17,450 bases of DNA from Gammaproteobacteria bacterium. Its GTDB lineage: Bacteria; Pseudomonadota; Gammaproteobacteria; GRL18. Location: positions 1 through 17,450 of the forward strand of contig DAOVUK010000010.1 in assembly GCA_030632625.1 (NCBI GenBank), in the 5' to 3' direction. Below the pieces are notes generated by a model. It had not been told where the DNA came from. It saw only the letters and a list, made by a program, of their open reading frames with translations, and searched no databases. The position numbers and the translations under genes were made by a program. Positions 15,444 to 17,450 of the stretch are shown piece by piece (positions within the stretch are counted from its first letter, which is position 1; the number at the start of each line of letters is the position of its first letter).

Positions 15444-16282
15444 GCATAGAATTAAAACCCAAAGATTATAAATCAGATATTAAGCCTGTCTGGTGTCCCG
15501 GTTGTGGTCATTTTGCTATTTTAAGTGCATTAACCAAAGCCTTAGCCTATTTAAAAATACCTAAACACCAAATTGGTTTTGTTTCCGGCATTGGTTGTTC
15601 ATCCCGCATTCCTGCTTATGTTGATAGTTATGGCTTCCATGGTATTCATGGCCGTGGTCTGGCGCTTGCTTCCGGTTTAAAAGCTGCTCGACCCGATTTG
15701 CATGTAATCGTTGCTGGTGGCGATGGCGATGGCTTTTCCATTGGTGGAAATCATTTTATCCATACCTGTCGGCGCAATATGGATATGCTTTATATCGTTA
15801 TGGATAACCAGGTATATGGGATGACAAAAGGTCAGGCTTCACCCACAACCGATCCGGACTGGGTCAATAAATTAACGCCTCATGGCTCAGGCATCAGACC
15901 CTTTGAGCCACTGGCAATTGCACTGGCATCCGGGGCCAGTTTTATCGCCCGTGGATTTTCGGGCGACCCCTCAGCCATGAGTAAAATTTTAGTTGAAGCA
16001 TTACAGCATCCGGGATTTTCCTTTGTACAGGTATTGAGCCCCTGTAAAACATTTCGACCTGAGCAGATGGAATGGAAAAAACAGGTACATAATGCTTTTA
16101 TCGAACCCACAGATGATCCTGCTCTGGCAGCACAAGCTATTCATAACGATGATGGCATGGGCATGGGAATTGTTTTTCAACGTGACATTCCGATCTGGTC
16201 TTTAGCAAAGAAAAATACAAATACAAAACAAGATGATAGTAAGACAAGTATTGAGAAAATAACAAGTGAGTTTGAATTATGA
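15440..16282 (+). CDS. korB: 2-oxoacid:ferredoxin oxidoreductase, beta subunit (KorB type)
   Basis: The catalytic beta subunit, binding thiamine diphosphate and one 4Fe-4S cluster. In 280 aa the four expected cluster cysteines are visible: C19 and C22 in WCPGCGH, C53 in GIGCSSR and C202 in SPCKTFRP. The thiamine diphosphate motif is GDGDGFSIGGNH (94-105), followed by DNQVYGMTKGQ. The start codon overlaps the korA stop (ATGA), and GAGGTGA sits 5 nt before it, so expression is coupled and strong. The last 30 or so residues are polar and low in complexity (TNTKQDDSKTS), a tail rather than a domain. It pairs with KorA to form the working enzyme and needs an external ferredoxin, which is not in this window. 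Confidence 0.94.
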   Translation: MSIELKPKDYKSDIKPVWCPGCGHFAILSALTKALAYLKIPKHQIGFVSGIGCSSRIPAYVDSYGFHGIHGRGLALASGLKAARPDLHVIVAGGDGDGFSIGGNHFIHTCRRNMDMLYIVMDNQVYGMTKGQASPTTDPDWVNKLTPHGSGIRPFEPLAIALASGASFIARGFSGDPSAMSKILVEALQHPGFSFVQVLSPCKTFRPEQMEWKKQVHNAFIEPTDDPALAAQAIHNDDGMGMGIVFQRDIPIWSLAKKNTNTKQDDSKTSIEKITSEFEL

Positions 16283-16803
16283 ATAATGAAAAACTGATCA
16301 TTAAATCACCTGAGCATTTACTCGCTCAGGTGTATGCGATGAAATGTGAATCAGAAGACCGGTTACAGGATTTAATCGATTCACTCGAACAACATAATAA
16401 TAGTGCAGCAGCTGACATTTTTTCTCGTACCATTGAATTAATTAAACATTCGATAAAAAACATTGAACACCAGGCACAAGGAATGCAGCTTCCAGAAATA
16501 CCGCCATGGGAATCACAATGGCATTGTGACGATCAACCAGATTGTCTCTGTATTGAAAATGCACACTATTTGATGACGCCTTTACAGGCACTAGAGCTGG
16601 CAATATTTAATGAAAAACGTTTACAAGAATTTTTTATACAACAGATTGATAAAGGAATTAATGCAGAAATTCGTCTTATAGCTGATGAGTTTCTTATTCA
16701 GGAAAAGCAATTGACTGTACAAATGCATGCCTGGAAAGAGCAATTAGAAAACAGTCAAACGGAACAAAATGAAGATTTTGATCCGCCTAATGTCCCCGAA
16801 TAA
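16279..16803 (+). CDS. Small ferritin/rubrerythrin-like helical protein, third gene of the kor operon
   Basis: A 174-aa, mostly helical protein overlapping the korB stop by ATGA, so it is co-translated with Kor. The two halves each resemble a rubrerythrin helix pair: YAMKCESEDRLQDLI (19-33) with IELIKHSIKN (52-61), and ALELAIFNEKRLQEFF (104-119) with ADEFLIQEKQLTVQMHAW (135-152). The normal ExxH iron ligands are not kept: the second half has EKQL (142-145) where EExH is expected, and the first half has E53 and H57 at the wrong spacing. Between the halves lies HCDDQPDCLC (82-91), a cysteine/histidine cluster that could bind metal. It has no signal or membrane segment. The family is a judgement from pattern only; a role in protecting or maturing the iron-sulfur enzyme Kor is possible but unproven. 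Confidence 0.6.
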   Translation: MNNEKLIIKSPEHLLAQVYAMKCESEDRLQDLIDSLEQHNNSAAADIFSRTIELIKHSIKNIEHQAQGMQLPEIPPWESQWHCDDQPDCLCIENAHYLMTPLQALELAIFNEKRLQEFFIQQIDKGINAEIRLIADEFLIQEKQLTVQMHAWKEQLENSQTEQNEDFDPPNVPE

Positions 16804-17089
16804 TTTTTAATCCGGGAGAAATGCCTGCAGTGGTGGTTAATACTGGTATCAACACATACTTTAGCCGTGTTATCTGTCTGAAAAAACATATTTTATAATG
16901 CCTCCTTCAATTGACTAATGCTGATTAAATTAAGGCAAATGACAACTGTTTTTTTCCAGGTCAAAAAACATTTGTAATTCCACAGGTGCGATACGGTAAA
17001 TAACTATTATGAGGGGTTGAAATCGTCCCCCCCTTTTTGATTTCACTCTGTCAAGCGGTATAAACCAACATGGCCTGGTTTTTCCAGAT
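16804..17089. other. Intergenic region after the kor operon
   Basis: I see no gene here. One weak terminator-like structure lies at 17012-17038: AGGGG can pair with CCCCT (17030-17034), a 5-bp stem with a 13-nt loop, followed by TTTT. It is about 210 nt past the operon and too weak to call with confidence. Confidence 0.35.
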
Positions 17090-17386
17090 TTAACTACGTA
17101 AGGCAATAAGAGTCCCATAAAAAGGAATGGCCAGATCCGAATACAATCCTGCCAGCTCAGCTCCTGTTGGATTTTTCCAGTCACGTTGCAACTCTGCTGT
17201 AATACCAACAGTTGAATTCATGGTGATACCCGCTGCTGCCATACGTTGAATTGATGTTGCCTGGGCGGCATCATTCCAGGTACCAGATGCATCAATGATT
17301 GCATGTACGTTTTGACTTCCTCCTCCAGCTAAAGCAAGAGGATTCCTGCATGTTAAAGGCAGGTGAAAAACTCTCACGAGTTTTCA
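17090..17386 (-). pseudogene. C-terminal remnant of a YcaC/isochorismatase-like hydrolase
   Basis: The minus-strand frame from 17377 (GTG) to 17090 keeps only the C-terminal third of this family: an IIDASGTWND segment, then SIQRMAAAGITMNST, TAELQRDWKN and a final DLAIPFYGTLIALRS. In intact members this follows the conserved cysteine and the nucleotide-like fold, about 110 more residues upstream. Here the frame is closed by TGA at 17384-17386, and the residues before it (VRVFHLPLTCRN) do not match the family. The N-terminal half is not in the adjacent 64 nt in any frame I could follow. It is most likely a decayed gene; a frameshift with the rest lying beyond the window is possible. Confidence 0.6.
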
Positions 17387-17450
17387 GGTTTCTGTTTCAT
17401 AGTACATTGCCCAGGGAGGCATGAGCTTGGTTTTCGCACATACAGTGTTC

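Noticed and set aside
16845..16875. Possible hairpin AACAC...GTGTT after the kor operon
   Set aside because: Five-base stem with an 11-nt loop, low GC and no following T-run.
16930..17208. Open frame of 92 codons on the minus strand
   Set aside because: It overlaps the hydrolase remnant in another frame and shows no family signature or ribosome-binding site.
17366..17396. Inverted repeat GAAAACTC / GAGTTTTTC at the broken edge of the hydrolase remnant
   Set aside because: Short, AT-rich and bulged; it could be chance and lacks terminator features.

Overview
The window reads as a chromosome segment of an AT-rich gammaproteobacterium. The support is the gene content: a VgrG spike protein, a kinase/phosphatase set like the ones that regulate type VI secretion (T6SS), a periplasmic alpha-carbonic anhydrase, an FNR-type operator, and a 2-oxoacid:ferredoxin oxidoreductase beside a glutamate dehydrogenase. 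A sulfur-oxidising or facultatively anaerobic lineage would fit, but nothing in the sequence fixes the genus.

Left end (1-1460) is decayed and mobile. It holds a broken HD-GYP phosphodiesterase remnant running off the left edge, a perfect 28-nt palindrome, and a REP-associated tyrosine transposase (RAYT) gene enclosed by 20-nt perfect inverted repeats. The element abuts the 3' end of vgrG and supplies its stop codon, so VgrG may have lost a C-terminal tail.

Centre (1452-11938) holds vgrG (minus), the carbonic anhydrase (plus, convergent with the operon to its right), and a tight minus-strand operon of three signalling genes: a 1711-aa membrane-anchored kinase with a zinc ribbon, two WD40 propellers and a possibly pseudopilin-like extracytoplasmic domain; an FHA-domain Ser/Thr kinase; and a PP2C phosphatase. 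These resemble the threonine phosphorylation pathway (PpkA/Fha/PppA) of T6SS. All three genes share one reading frame and are separated only by two TAA codons and two sense codons. No T6SS structural gene other than vgrG is in the window.

Right part (12045-16803) is central metabolism. A glutamate dehydrogenase (minus) and korA-korB plus a small rubrerythrin-like gene (plus) diverge from a 339-nt intergenic region containing a perfect FNR/Anr consensus site. Kor interconverts 2-oxoglutarate and succinyl-CoA with ferredoxin, and the dehydrogenase interconverts 2-oxoglutarate and glutamate, so the two transcripts meet at one metabolite. The three kor genes overlap by ATGA and are probably translationally coupled.

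The right edge (about 17090-17385) carries a C-terminal remnant of a YcaC/isochorismatase-like hydrolase with no intact N-terminus. No rRNA, tRNA or CRISPR array was seen.
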